A stretch of DNA of 6,347 bases, taken from an uncultured Mycoplasmatota bacterium. GTDB taxonomy: Bacteria; Bacillota_I; Bacilli_A; RF39; UBA660. The translations under genes were made by a program, and so were the position numbers. The notes below the pieces were generated by a model. It was not told the origin of the DNA, did not search any database, and worked only from the letters and a program-made list of their open reading frames with translations. Shown piece by piece: positions 1 to 4,670 of the stretch (position 1 is the stretch's first letter; each line of letters starts with the position of its first letter). The stretch covers positions 1 through 6,347 of the forward strand of contig URUT01000051.1 of NCBI GenBank assembly GCA_900551105.1, in the 5' to 3' direction.

Positions 1-248
1 AGTGAATCACTTTTAGTTTTTGAAAAACTTTTAATGGAAGCATGAGCTTTATCTTTATCTCTTGAATATTCATAAAATCCTGTAATATATTCATTAAGTT
101 TAGTTCTATATTCTTCTTTTGACTTGCATTGAATATATCTCCAATTATCAGAGTTTTTTGCCTTTTTATAAATTCGTAAATTATTGGTTGGATTATTAAC
201 AGCGTAATATGGATGTGTTATAAAAACAACCTTTGAATCTTCAAACAT
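1..248 (-). CDS. 5' part of an unidentified gene, possible relaxase (truncated by window edge)
   Basis: An open frame begins with ATG at 248-246 and runs off the window with no stop, giving 82 complete codons. Its ATG shares one base with the TAA of the RHH gene before it (TAATG), so it is almost certainly co-translated with it. The visible protein begins MFEDSKVVFITHPYY, has a polar middle (IYKKAKNSDNWRYIQ), and carries YITGFYEYSRDKDKA at about residues 54-68. I do not recognise the family. Following two RHH genes and a repeat-rich candidate oriT, the expected gene would be a relaxase, and the tyrosine-rich stretch loosely recalls motif I of MOBP/MOBL relaxases. The diagnostic histidine motif would lie beyond the window. 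A replication initiator is an alternative. Confidence 0.75.
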   Translation of the reverse strand, partial: MFEDSKVVFITHPYYAVNNPTNNLRIYKKAKNSDNWRYIQCKSKEEYRTKLNEYITGFYEYSRDKDKAHASIKSFSKTKSDS

Positions 249-463
249 TATTTATCCATTTTTTCCAATAAAAAATTAATCTTGTTCAACATTTCATCTA
301 TTTTAGCATTTCTGTTTAAATCTTCATTAAATTTCAAAATACCCAATTCAAGCAGTTCTATAATTAATTTACTTTTAGTTTGATAGGAGTATCGTTCTGT
401 CATATCGTTAATTATAGAATCCAGTTCCTTTGGAAAAATAATACTTCTTTTTATATTGTTCAT
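248..463 (-). CDS. Small ribbon-helix-helix DNA-binding protein with C-terminal coiled coil
   Basis: A 71-residue protein. Residues 4-10 (IKRSIIF) look like the DNA-contacting beta strand. Residues 11-45, with PKELDSIINDMTERYSYQ and then KLIIELLELGILKF, fit the two helices of a MetJ/Arc-type RHH fold, which binds DNA as a dimer. The tail (about 50-70, IDEMLNKINFLLEKM) has heptad-like hydrophobics and may be a short coiled coil for dimerisation. Its ATG overlaps the stop of the preceding RHH gene as ATGA, and its own stop overlaps the next ATG. Two consecutive RHH genes ahead of a possible relaxase suggest a relaxosome accessory factor or an autorepressor acting on the repeats at 941-1180. A plasmid-type antitoxin is less likely because no toxin-like gene is paired with it. 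Confidence 0.8.
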   Translation of the reverse strand: MNNIKRSIIFPKELDSIINDMTERYSYQTKSKLIIELLELGILKFNEDLNRNAKIDEMLNKINFLLEKMDK

Positions 464-783
464 AAACCAAATCTTCCTGAATATTCTTCATTAATTTTAT
501 AAAACTCTTTTAAGCATGTATCATCTTTAATTTTTTCATTTAGCGGAAATCCCATATTACAAAATAACTGTTCAAGTAATTTTTTATCTATATTTTCTCT
601 ATAAAGCAATCTATTAATTTTTTTATCTATGTCAATTAAAATCATTCTCAGATCTTCTTTATTGGTAGCTTCTTCAATACACTTTTTTATTGCAACACTT
701 TTAAGATCTATATTATTTTCTTTCATATAATTATTTAATAATGTTTCTATTCTAGTATCAATACTTATCGTATATCTAGCCAC
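460..783 (-). CDS. Ribbon-helix-helix protein, probable relaxosome accessory factor
   Basis: A 107-residue protein starting at GTG (783-781) behind the Shine-Dalgarno AAGGGGTGA; the nearby ATG at 788-786 is out of frame. Residues 2-8 (ARYTISI) are a typical RHH strand, and residues 9-39 (DTRIETLLNNYMKENNIDLKS onward) the two helices. The C-terminal two thirds hold a charged helical stretch (about 45-72) and a segment KLLEQLFCNMGFP (68-80) that may be a partner-binding motif. RHH proteins of this size that precede relaxase genes (PcfF, MobC and NikA types) help the relaxase bind oriT. The role here is inferred from the fold, the gene order and the adjacent repeat-rich non-coding region; a simple transcriptional repressor is the alternative. 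Confidence 0.8.
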   Translation of the reverse strand: MARYTISIDTRIETLLNNYMKENNIDLKSVAIKKCIEEATNKEDLRMILIDIDKKINRLLYRENIDKKLLEQLFCNMGFPLNEKIKDDTCLKEFYKINEEYSGRFGL

Positions 784-796
784 TTCATCACCCCTT

Positions 797-940
797 TTAT
801 TTTTTTAATCTAAACTTTTCAAGTTCAAATAAGATCATAAATAATAAGCCTACAACCAAAATCTCAAAGCAAGAACTCTTTTCTAAAATCAATGCTATCA
901 TTGATAATAAAACCATTATCATATTTAAAATCACTTTCAT
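797..940 (-). CDS. 47-residue two-helix membrane peptide
   Basis: ATG at 940-938 follows a near-ideal Shine-Dalgarno GGAGGG (952-947) with a six-base spacer, and the frame ends with TAA at 799-797. The product is MKVILNMIMVLLSMIALILE, then KSSCFE, then ILVVGLLFMILFELEKFRLKK. This gives a hydrophobic helix at about residues 2-19, a short polar turn, a second at about 27-39, and a basic tail, as in a small helical hairpin inserted in the membrane with a positive cytosolic end. It is first in the left operon, 20-odd bases below a predicted promoter, and 13 bases before the first RHH gene. I do not know the family. A link with the transfer apparatus membrane complex is possible from position only. 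Confidence 0.72.
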   Translation of the reverse strand: MKVILNMIMVLLSMIALILEKSSCFEILVVGLLFMILFELEKFRLKK

Positions 941-946
941 TTTTCA

Positions 947-952
947 CCCTCC
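947..952 (-). promoter_or_regulatory. Strong ribosome binding site of the 47-residue membrane peptide
   Basis: GGAGGG on the minus strand, six bases before the ATG at 940. It is the main evidence that this short frame is translated. Confidence 0.75.
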
Positions 953-966
953 AATTCTATTAAATT

Positions 967-994
967 ACTATATTTTTCACATATTTAACTTCAA
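967..994 (-). promoter_or_regulatory. Predicted sigma-A promoter of the left operon
   Basis: On the minus strand TTGAAG (994-989) as -35 and TATAGT (972-967) as -10 are separated by 16 bases. The -10 matches five of six consensus bases, the -35 four of six. Transcription would start near 960, leaving a short leader with the GGAGGG site before the ATG at 940. The -35 directly abuts the TATCCTG heptamer at 1001-995, so proteins bound there could block RNA polymerase. Read by eye only. Confidence 0.5.
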
Positions 995-1001
995 CAGGAT
1001 A
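995..1001 (-). other. nic-like heptamer TATCCTG
   Basis: The minus strand reads CCCATATCCTGTTGAAG here. TATCCTG is identical to the nic core of RP4 (IncP) oriT, where cleavage follows the final G; here that would fall between 995 and 994. A seven-base match can arise by chance, so its weight comes from the neighbouring inverted repeats and RHH genes. The closest inverted arm ends at 1010, eight bases upstream of the heptamer. Confidence 0.35.
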
Positions 1002-1009
1002 TGGGATAA

Positions 1010-1069
1010 GCACCTCCAGCAAGTTAAAACCCTTATTTTATAAGGCTTTGACCTTACCAAAAGAGGTGC
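1010..1069. repeat. Inverted repeat GCACCTC/GAGGTGC enclosing a smaller hairpin
   Basis: On the plus strand GCACCTC (1010-1016) pairs with GAGGTGC (1063-1069), a perfect 7-bp match. Between them CCTTAT-TTT-ATAAGG (1031-1045) forms a six-pair stem, which could extend by three A:T pairs past one mismatch. As single-stranded DNA or minus-strand RNA this could fold into a long-range stem with an inner hairpin. Such arms beside a nic-like site are typical of oriT. There is no long U tract, so I do not call it a terminator. Confidence 0.5.
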
Positions 1070-1152
1070 AAATCTATTTTCGCACTTGCGAAAATGAGTA
1101 TAATAATATGCAAAAGATATGCACTATTTATCACATTCCCTTATTTTATAAG
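1030..1152. repeat. Pair of 15-bp direct repeats, each a short palindrome
   Basis: CCCTTATTTTATAAG occurs at 1030-1044 and identically at 1138-1152, start to start 108 bases. Each copy contains CTTAT-TTT-ATAAG dyad symmetry, as expected of a site for a dimeric protein. They flank the 20-bp palindrome and two of the ATATGCA repeats. The RHH proteins encoded downstream are natural candidates to bind them. Confidence 0.6.
1076..1095. repeat. 20-bp palindrome, ATTTTCGCA arms with two-base centre
   Basis: ATTTTCGCA (1076-1084) and its exact complement TGCGAAAAT (1087-1095) are separated by CT. The two-base centre makes an RNA hairpin strained, so a binding site for a symmetric protein or a DNA recognition element is more likely than a terminator. 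On the minus strand the centre reads CGCAAGTGCG, which includes AAGTGCG, also found in the nic region of MOBQ plasmids (TAAGTGCGCCCT); I treat that as suggestive only. Confidence 0.65.
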
Positions 1153-1167
1153 AAAAAATGATATGCA
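1106..1167. repeat. Three ATATGCA repeats
   Basis: ATATGCA occurs at 1106-1112, 1117-1123 and 1161-1167. The last two copies extend to GATATGCAC, and their first bases are 44 apart, close to four helical turns; the first two are 11 apart, one turn. This phasing would place bound proteins on one face of the DNA. They could be iterons or accessory-protein sites. Confidence 0.5.
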
Positions 1168-1180
1168 CATTATATAAAAA

Positions 1181-1648
1181 CTACTCATTTTTATCTTTTT
1201 TAGTAATATCTAATTCTTTAATTTTTTCTGAATCACTTTTTTCTAATTCTACATAATAATTATCTATTTCTTCTAATTCCCTTACATAATCATTATTTGC
1301 TCTTTCTATTTCACCAACTATTAAATTTAACTTATAATCTTTTTCTAAAGTTGCAGCTAATTTTTTATGCTTAGTATTTTTTACAATTCTCGTATCAGTA
1401 AATTCATAATCAATATAACTAATTTTTTTACTATTAGGATTATAATTTACACATACATTTTCAAAGCCATTTTTATATTTTAAATTTACAAATCTTATAT
1501 TTTCAACTTCATTATTTTTTAAGTGTTCAACATCAAATTCAATTCCATAATGTTGCTTAATCGAATTTAATTTTTGTTTATATTTTAATTTTACTTTATC
1601 CTTATCAGCAATCTTTTTTTTGATTAATTCTTCACTATTGATATTCAA
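1181..1648 (-). CDS. Lysine/glutamate-rich protein of unknown function
   Basis: The longest reading frame begins at GTG 1693, deep inside the primase gene, but AAGAGGG (1663-1657) lies eight bases before TTG at 1648, making that the likely start (155 residues, MNINSEELIKKKIADKDK). An ATG at 1654 has too short a spacer. The start overlaps the end of the primase gene by 14 bases, so the two are probably coupled. The sequence is highly charged: a helical basic segment (about 8-30), a central part with strand-like alternation (IRFVNLKYKNGFENVCVNY), and an acidic helical C-terminus with coiled-coil character (about 112-145). No zinc, nucleotide or membrane motif is visible and I do not recognise it. 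As last gene of the right operon it directly precedes the candidate oriT. Confidence 0.75.
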   Translation of the reverse strand: MNINSEELIKKKIADKDKVKLKYKQKLNSIKQHYGIEFDVEHLKNNEVENIRFVNLKYKNGFENVCVNYNPNSKKISYIDYEFTDTRIVKNTKHKKLAATLEKDYKLNLIVGEIERANNDYVRELEEIDNYYVELEKSDSEKIKELDITKKDKNE

Positions 1649-2594
1649 TACCATCACCCTCTTTTTCTTTATTGATACATTGTAGTAATGCACTGTTTAT
1701 ATATTCATAATTTCTTTTCAATAAATCTTTGTTATTAATTAAAGCCATATTAATATCTTTAACTTTTGATGTATCGTCAAAAGTAGCTATCATAGATGTA
1801 GAAAAGGAATTAACATTTATTTTTGCTAATTCCTTTTTTAATTCATCTGTCGCCTTTTTACCAGCACCATCATTATCAAAAGCAATTCCAATAGTTCCAT
1901 TGAAATTATTTTCTTTTAGAGCATACACAAGTGAGTTAATATTACCAACCCCATTTATACTCATTACCTTAACATTTGGATCTATTACTTCTAAAGATAA
2001 AGCATCTATAATACCTTCGGTAACATAAACAAGCTGATTATTTTCTTTGATATATCTTTTATTCCATATATCACTGCTACCTTTGCTTTTAATCTTATCA
2101 TTATTAACAACACTTCTTGCAAAATAACAATGTTTATTAATTGGAAAAATAACTAATTTTCTTTCTTCATCATAACCGATTTTGTATTTATCTATCAACT
2201 CTCTTGTTATCCCTCTTTGCTCTAGATATGTTGTCCTATATCTATTTTTAAAACATTTATTGTAATAATTTGTATAATCATATACTTTATTATCTATATC
2301 TTTTTTTACTTCCTTTTTAACTGGTATATATTCTAAATATAATTCTTGAACTTTTTCTAATTGTTCTTTAAAATTATGTAAATCATAATCTAAACCAATT
2401 AAGTCATAAATATCGTAACTAGCACCACATGAAAAACATTTACAAATATTATATTTATCTGTAAACATCATACTTGGATTATTATCTATATGATTAGGAT
2501 TTAAACAATGAAAAAATCTCTTTGGACTAGTTACGTTATGGTATTTTTGAAGATAATCCCATAAATAAGTTTTATACTCTGAAATCGAACTCAT
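1635..2594 (-). CDS. CHC2 zinc-finger/Toprim primase-like protein
   Basis: A 319-residue DnaG-related protein that would make RNA primers on single-stranded DNA. The N-terminal zinc ribbon has C30, H35 (CLNPNH, followed by NNPSM) and C53-x2-C56 (CFSCG), then YDIYDLIG. The block TTYLEQRGITRELIDKYKIGY (121-141) matches the DnaG core segment before the catalytic fold. The Toprim domain shows the glutamate motif VTEGIIDALS (E193), a glycine turn NGVGN (214-218), and AFDNDGAGKKA with the metal-binding D240 and D242. VKDINMAL (278-285) resembles the last Toprim motif. Cellular DnaG is about 600 residues; the helicase-binding C-terminal domain is absent, as is common in phage and conjugative primases. 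Its ATG overlaps the preceding stop as ATGA. It could prime complementary-strand synthesis of transferred DNA. Confidence 0.92.
   Translation of the reverse strand: MSSISEYKTYLWDYLQKYHNVTSPKRFFHCLNPNHIDNNPSMMFTDKYNICKCFSCGASYDIYDLIGLDYDLHNFKEQLEKVQELYLEYIPVKKEVKKDIDNKVYDYTNYYNKCFKNRYRTTYLEQRGITRELIDKYKIGYDEERKLVIFPINKHCYFARSVVNNDKIKSKGSSDIWNKRYIKENNQLVYVTEGIIDALSLEVIDPNVKVMSINGVGNINSLVYALKENNFNGTIGIAFDNDGAGKKATDELKKELAKINVNSFSTSMIATFDDTSKVKDINMALINNKDLLKRNYEYINSALLQCINKEKEGDGIEYQ
1657..1663 (-). promoter_or_regulatory. Ribosome binding site that selects the TTG start at 1648
   Basis: AAGAGGG on the minus strand lies within the 3' end of the primase gene. Its eight-base spacer to TTG 1648 is favourable, while ATG 1654 is only two bases away and no comparable site precedes GTG 1693. 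Confidence 0.5.
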
Positions 2595-2965
2595 ATACTA
2601 ATTTCTTCCTTTTTTGGTTCATCCCATGTCATTTCTAAATCTTCAAGACGTCCCCTACCAAAAACTCTAAATTCATATATCAAATCAGCAACATCAAAAC
2701 AAAAACCTTCAAATACTTCTTCAGAACCATCAGTAATATAAACGCGTTGTTTTTTACTATCATATTTCACGTTTATATTTAAATCATCTGTTAGTCTTTT
2801 ACTATTGGCATTATATATTTTCCTATCAAAATATCCTTCCCCCATAATTATTTCACCATTTTCCAACATATCGCGGACAATATTTTTAGCATCACAAAAT
2901 GTATCTGCTTTTATATCTACTGTTTGTACCTCTACATCCTCAATATTAATTTTATAATTATTTAT
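2591..2965 (-). CDS. DpnD/PcfM-like protein, probable ATA start
   Basis: The first standard start in frame is ATG at 2869 (92 residues), without a Shine-Dalgarno site. The frame stays open upstream to an ATA codon at 2965-2963, seven bases after GGGG of GGGGTGAT and overlapping the previous stop as ATAA. Starting there gives 124 residues beginning MNNYKINIEDVEVQTVDIKA, then DAKNIVRDMLENGEIIMGEGYFD. This Y-K-I-x-I-E, V-x-I-x-A-D, A-x-x-x-V, NGEI pattern is that of the small DpnD/PcfM family found on Firmicute mobile elements, and half of the domain would be lost with the ATG start. The remainder (about 55-124) is polar and ends acidic. The molecular role of the family is unknown to me. Either ATA is used, or a former ATG has mutated and the gene is damaged. 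Confidence 0.7.
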   Translation of the reverse strand: MNNYKINIEDVEVQTVDIKADTFCDAKNIVRDMLENGEIIMGEGYFDRKIYNANSKRLTDDLNINVKYDSKKQRVYITDGSEEVFEGFCFDVADLIYEFRVFGRGRLEDLEMTWDEPKKEEISI

Positions 2966-3258
2966 ACTATCACCCCATCTTCCAAATCATCTGGATATGT
3001 ATGCAAATTGTTATCGTATAATAGTTCTTCATTTATTAAGCGAAAAACAGAATCCTCAAATTTGTATGATAGTTCTTCCAATAAATTTTTATCGTAATTA
3101 TAAAATACTTTGTCATCTCCTATATAGTTATCAACCCATTCAAGTTCTTCTGCAACAATTAAATATTTACCAATTTCTCTTATAGATAATTCTTCAATTT
3201 TTTTATTTTTTAATTTGTTAAATATATCTTCAAATTCTGAAAAGCCATTATTGTTCAT
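2962..3258 (-). CDS. Acidic 98-residue protein of unknown function
   Basis: ATG at 3258 is preceded by AGAGGAG with a seven-base spacer and overlaps the previous gene by 11 bases, so the start is well supported. The protein has about 24 acidic against 10 basic residues and looks largely helical: FSEFEDIFNKLKNKKIEEL (6-24), then SIREIGKYLIVAEELEWVDNYI, with an acidic C-terminus (YPDDLEDGVIV). No catalytic, zinc or membrane motif is seen and I do not recognise the family. Its length, charge and tight packing are typical of accessory genes of conjugative elements. Confidence 0.78.
   Translation of the reverse strand: MNNNGFSEFEDIFNKLKNKKIEELSIREIGKYLIVAEELEWVDNYIGDDKVFYNYDKNLLEELSYKFEDSVFRLINEELLYDNNLHTYPDDLEDGVIV
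2969..2976 (-). promoter_or_regulatory. Ribosome binding site pointing to the ATA start at 2965
   Basis: GGGGTGAT on the minus strand, within the last codons of the preceding gene. From GGGG to ATA there are seven bases, and no ATG, GTG or TTG lies in any frame at that distance. A very similar site (AAGGGGTGA) serves the GTG start at 783. Confidence 0.6.
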
Positions 3259-3967
3259 ATTCTTGCTCCTCTAAATCCATTTCAAGATTATAATCTCTAA
3301 TTTCAAAATAATCTAATTCTTCTTCGGAAAATCCTAATTTTCTAAATGTATCAAGCATTTCTGTATAACTTTCTATATTTTCATCTATATAACTAATGCA
3401 GGCACATAATAATTCTTCACATCTTTCCGATTTATTATCCATAAAACTATTAAGAATGCTTTTTAGTCTTTTCTTATAATATTCATTTATATCTTCACAC
3501 CAATCAATCTCAGAAGTATATGCTTGTGATGTTTGCCAATCAATTTCTTCAAATACTGTTTTTGCAATATTGTCAATAATTCCATCTTCAAAATCCCTAG
3601 AATGAATTGCATGAACAATGCCATTATATTCATATTTATAATAATATTCATCATGCTTTAAAACTTCTCTTATTTCATCTTTAATAGAATTACGAGTAGA
3701 TATTACACCCCTTGCTATTAACTTTTCTTTATTTTCATTAACATAGTCAACAAACAATATATCATCACCAAATCCACACTCTGCAATATAGCAAACTCCA
3801 TCAGGATCATTTTGAAAAGTATTATAATCTTTATAACAATATCCATTTGGTGTTTGACCTGCAACATACATCATTTTTGTATTTAACTTTGATTTAGATT
3901 TCGGATCAATGACCTCAGCTATTTCTCCAAAATCTGCTTTGTGTATTTTTTCTTCAAATTTACTCAA
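3248..3967 (-). CDS. Acidic 239-residue protein of unknown function
   Basis: The frame can open at TTG 3994 or ATG 3988, but neither has a Shine-Dalgarno site. TTG at 3967 has AAAAGGGGG (3985-3977) nine bases upstream and gives an eight-base overlap with the preceding stop (TTGAGTAA), so I prefer it. The N-terminal half (MSKFEEKIHKADFGEIAEV, then MYVAGQTPNGYCYKDYNTFQ and DGVCYIAECGFGDD) looks like a small alpha/beta domain. It is followed by an amphipathic region with IDWQTSQAYTSEIDW (about 151-165), a repeated IDW motif, and a strongly acidic tail (DYNLEMDLEEQEYEQ). I do not recognise the family. It lies between the methylase-like gene and the small acidic gene and is probably co-translated with both. 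Confidence 0.75.
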   Translation of the reverse strand: MSKFEEKIHKADFGEIAEVIDPKSKSKLNTKMMYVAGQTPNGYCYKDYNTFQNDPDGVCYIAECGFGDDILFVDYVNENKEKLIARGVISTRNSIKDEIREVLKHDEYYYKYEYNGIVHAIHSRDFEDGIIDNIAKTVFEEIDWQTSQAYTSEIDWCEDINEYYKKRLKSILNSFMDNKSERCEELLCACISYIDENIESYTEMLDTFRKLGFSEEELDYFEIRDYNLEMDLEEQEYEQ

Positions 3968-4670
3968 ATTCCAATTCCCCCTTTTCATTTTCAATTATTT
4001 TTTGTTGTAACTCTTTATTTAATACATAAGTAGCTGTATAGAAAGTATCATATATATCACTAGTTAAAGAATTTTGATGATGTACTATTGCATTAGCTCC
4101 AAGTAATGATAATTGTATATAAGTTATACAACAACAAGTCAAATCAATATCATCACCAACTAAAATGATTTTATTATTATCTACTTTCCGATTTAACAAT
4201 TCATTATATGAAGCATACAACAATCTTCCACTTCCACAAGTTGGATCCAAAACGCTTATATATCCTTTGTTATTTAATTCTTGTATCTTATCTTCTTGAT
4301 CGATTGTTATTTTTGCCATAAGATTGCAAACTGGTAAAGGTGTAAAAAACTGACTTACTTCTTTTTTTAACAATCCTAAATCTATATATACATCTCCAAG
4401 AATATCTATTGGTTCTGATGTAGTATTATATTCATTAAATAATGAAGCTAATATTTTAGGAAATTCTTCTTTTTCATTATCTAAATATTTATTTATTATT
4501 CTTAAATATTCATTTTCTCTTTTTTCATTAAAATCAGCATTATTAGCGAGTGCATAGGCACAACATATTACAACATCCTTAAAAACTTCATCCATTCCAT
4601 ATTTTTGCCCAAGTTTTTTTATAGAATTTAAAATAAAGTTTTTATCGTATTTTGTTTCATTAGTCTCCAT
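3960..4670 (-). CDS. N6-adenine DNA methylase-like protein lacking motif IV
   Basis: A 236-residue protein from ATG 4670, which has AGGA (4680-4677) six bases upstream; the in-frame ATG at 4685 has none. Residues 1-100 are helical. KKEVSQFFTPLPVCNLM (102-118) and VLDPTCGSGRLLYASYNELL (140-159) are the motif X and motif I (SAM-binding) regions of HsdM/N6_Mtase-type enzymes. LVGDDIDLTCCCITYIQLSLLGA (170-192) is the motif II region with an acidic D. After HHQNSLTSDIYDTFYTATYVLN (197-218) the protein ends, so the NPPF/DPPY motif IV that flips and methylates adenine is absent. It may bind SAM and DNA without methylating, or need a partner. No restriction or specificity subunit is nearby. Such short methylase-like proteins occur on Firmicute conjugative elements; an anti-restriction or regulatory role is inferred. 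Confidence 0.85.
   Translation of the reverse strand: METNETKYDKNFILNSIKKLGQKYGMDEVFKDVVICCAYALANNADFNEKRENEYLRIINKYLDNEKEEFPKILASLFNEYNTTSEPIDILGDVYIDLGLLKKEVSQFFTPLPVCNLMAKITIDQEDKIQELNNKGYISVLDPTCGSGRLLYASYNELLNRKVDNNKIILVGDDIDLTCCCITYIQLSLLGANAIVHHQNSLTSDIYDTFYTATYVLNKELQQKIIENEKGELEFE
3977..3985 (-). promoter_or_regulatory. Ribosome binding site that selects the TTG start at 3967
   Basis: AAAAGGGGG on the minus strand, nine bases before TTG 3967, lies inside the last codons of the methylase-like gene. It falls downstream of the alternative ATG at 3988, so it cannot serve that start. Confidence 0.5.

Larger units (their letters stand above)
941..1180 (-). other. Repeat-rich non-coding region, candidate origin of transfer
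   Basis: These 240 bases hold no convincing gene. They contain a 20-bp palindrome (1076-1095), inverted arms at 1010-1016 and 1063-1069 around a small hairpin (1031-1045), a 15-bp direct repeat (1030-1044 and 1138-1152), three ATATGCA copies, and the heptamer TATCCTG on the minus strand (1001-995). MOBP-type transfer origins combine inverted repeats with a nic site of that core. The region sits just upstream of two RHH genes, as oriT often does relative to relaxosome genes. Alternatives are a replication origin with iterons, or an operator array for the RHH proteins; these do not exclude one another. Confidence 0.45.

Noticed and set aside
964..1017. A 17-codon frame from GTG 1017 on the minus strand (LIPYPVEVKYVKNIVI)
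   Set aside because: The GGAG before GTG has no spacer, the frame overlaps the nic-like site and promoter, and nothing else supports it.
1031..1045. Hairpin CCTTAT-TTT-ATAAGG considered as an intrinsic terminator
   Set aside because: The stem is only six pairs, mostly A:T, with a three-base loop and no long U tract in either direction. It is better explained as part of the repeat array.
1099..1104. Perfect TATAAT on the plus strand
   Set aside because: No acceptable -35 lies 16-18 bases upstream, and no plus-strand gene follows. AT-rich sequence gives such hexamers by chance.
1030..1167. CRISPR array
   Set aside because: The repeats are too short and too few, spacers are irregular, and no cas gene is present.
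1150..1180. Possible terminator after the right operon (AATG...CATT followed by T run on the minus strand)
   Set aside because: The stem is only four pairs around a seven-base loop, too weak to call.
1729..2028. Plus-strand frame of 99 codons
   Set aside because: It lies entirely opposite the Toprim domain of the primase-like gene, has no ribosome binding site, and its product shows no motif. It is a shadow of the minus-strand gene.
2997..3185. Plus-strand frame of 62 codons
   Set aside because: It is antisense to the well-supported acidic 98-residue gene, which has a good Shine-Dalgarno site and coupled start.
3960..4670. A working restriction-modification system
   Set aside because: No endonuclease or specificity subunit is nearby and the methylase-like protein lacks motif IV.
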